Source: an uncultured Clostridium sp. (GTDB taxonomy: Bacteria > Bacillota_A > Clostridia > TANB77 > CAG-508). From it: a stretch of DNA of 7,298 nucleotides. The notes below the pieces were generated by a model. That model saw only the letters and a program-made list of their open reading frames with translations. It did no database searches and was not told the origin of the DNA. The position numbers were made by a program, and so were the translations under genes. Shown here in pieces: positions 6,235 to 7,298 of the stretch. Positions within the stretch are counted from its first letter, which is position 1. Every line of letters begins with the position of its first letter. The stretch covers positions 1 to 7,298 of the forward strand of contig CAMLYR010000075.1 of NCBI GenBank assembly GCA_946491915.1, read 5' to 3'.

Positions 6235-7298
6235 TTTCATGGTTTCAATAAACTTATCAAACAAATATCCACTATCTTGTGGTCCTGGTGCACTTTCTGG
6301 ATGATATTGCACACTAAATACTTTATCCTTTTTACATTCAACACCTTCAATGGTATTATCTAAAATGTTTTTATGTGTTGGTACTAAATCTGTTTTCTCT
6401 AAAGATGTTTCATCTACTGCATAACTATGGTTTTGACTTGTAATTTCTATTTTATCTGTTTCTAGATTTAATACTGGATGATTTCCACCTCTATGCCCAA
6501 ATTTTAACTTATATGTTTTAGCACCATATGCTAAGCTAATCATTTGATGTCCTAGACAAATTCCAAAGATTGGATATTTTCCTTTTAATTCTTTTACAAG
6601 TTGAATGACTTCTTTTACATCTTCTGGATCTCCTGGTCCATTTGATAAAAAGACTCCATCTGGTTTTAATTCTTCTATTTCTTTTGCTGTTGTGTTATAT
6701 GGTACAATTGTTACATTACACCCTCTTTTATTTAAACTTCTTATAATATTTAACTTAATGCCACAATCAACCGCTACTACATTGTATTTATAATTTGCTG
6801 TTCTAGAATACCACTTCTTTTTACAACTTACTTTTGACACAGCATCTTTTGGGATATCATATTTATTTAATTTTTGAATAGCTTCTTCTTTACTTGTTGT
6901 TATGTCTGTTATGATAACCTTTCTGCTCCCTTTATTTCTGATACTCCTGGTTAGTTTTCTAGTATCAATACCAGAAATACCAGGTATATCGTTTTCCTCT
7001 AAGTATTCTGATAGTGTCTTAGTATAACGAAAATTACTAGGCAATGCATTATATTCTCTTACAACCATACCACCTATCGAGGGTTGTTTAGTTTCATAAT
7101 CTTCGTCTGTAATTCCATAATTTCCAATTAGTGGATATGTCATCACTACCATTTGATAAGTATATGATGGGTCTGAAACAATTTCTTGATATCCTACCAT
7201 TGAAGTATTAAATACAATTTCACATATTGCTTCTTTATCTGCACCAAATCCATATCCTAAATATTCTTCTCCATCTTCTAGTACAATTTTTTTGTTGA
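6220..7298 (-). CDS. carA: Carbamoyl-phosphate synthase small (glutaminase) subunit, missing only its extreme N-terminus
   Basis: Hydrolyses glutamine and passes ammonia to CarB. The reading frame stays open from TAA at 6222-6220 to the window edge, giving 358 visible residues against about 360 for the family. The ATG at 7200 is an internal Met in the conserved FNTSMVGYQEIVSDPSY block. Upstream of it the frame encodes NKKIVLEDGEEYLGYGFGAD, matching the usual N-terminus, so only one or two codons, including the start, lie outside. The N-terminal CPSase-small domain covers roughly visible residues 1-165. The C-terminal class I glutamine amidotransferase domain has nucleophile Cys247 in GICLGHQM (codon 6558-6556) and the His332/Glu334 pair in YHPES. 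FLSNGPGDPE also belongs to this domain. carB follows on the same strand after the palindromic gap. The promoter and any PyrR or arginine control lie outside the window. Confidence 0.96.
   Translation of the reverse strand, partial: NKKIVLEDGEEYLGYGFGADKEAICEIVFNTSMVGYQEIVSDPSYTYQMVVMTYPLIGNYGITDEDYETKQPSIGGMVVREYNALPSNFRYTKTLSEYLEENDIPGISGIDTRKLTRSIRNKGSRKVIITDITTSKEEAIQKLNKYDIPKDAVSKVSCKKKWYSRTANYKYNVVAVDCGIKLNIIRSLNKRGCNVTIVPYNTTAKEIEELKPDGVFLSNGPGDPEDVKEVIQLVKELKGKYPIFGICLGHQMISLAYGAKTYKLKFGHRGGNHPVLNLETDKIEITSQNHSYAVDETSLEKTDLVPTHKNILDNTIEGVECKKDKVFSVQYHPESAPGPQDSGYLFDKFIETMKKFEK

Noticed and set aside
7198..7200. ATG at 7200 as the carA start
   Set aside because: Conserved CarA sequence continues in frame upstream to the window edge. 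The Met lies inside the FNTSMVGYQE block.

Overview
The window is a low-GC stretch in which every supported gene lies on the minus strand. AT-rich codon use, strong AGGAG-type ribosome binding sites, sigma-A-like promoter hexamers and RF2/CarA/CarB sequences of Bacillus/Clostridium type point to a Firmicute, probably a clostridial or related gut-type anaerobe. UGA is a stop codon here: a UGA-reading release factor is encoded, two reading frames end in TGA, and the Trp codon checked in carB is TGG. This argues against the Mycoplasma code. The exact taxon cannot be read from the window.

Layout in the direction of transcription (high to low coordinates). (1) carA, the glutaminase subunit of carbamoyl-phosphate synthase, lacks only its first one or two codons at the window edge. 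(2) A 198-bp carA-carB gap holds a large concentric imperfect palindrome (6107-6234) whose core is a perfect 16-bp inverted repeat. (3) carB, the complete synthetase subunit. (4) A 146-bp gap contains a good promoter for a 74-residue orphan gene. (5) A small helical protein followed 6 bp later by a zeta-toxin-family kinase form a putative toxin-antitoxin pair. (6) prfB, peptide chain release factor 2, starts inside the toxin's stop codon (ATGA overlap) and must be read through an in-frame UGA by programmed +1 frameshifting. (7) The last ~66 bases carry a GGGGACG-type repeat that reaches into the 3' end of prfB.

How the genes fit together: carA and carB make one enzyme that supplies carbamoyl phosphate for pyrimidine and arginine synthesis. 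The segment between carB and prfB looks accessory. The most unusual feature is that an essential, autoregulated translation gene (prfB) appears translationally coupled to a toxin gene. Two UGA codons stand in series: the toxin stop at the prfB start, and the frameshift stop at prfB codon 26. Both depend on the protein that prfB encodes. No gene-free stretch exceeds 300 bases. I saw no tRNA, rRNA, CRISPR array or intact insertion sequence.
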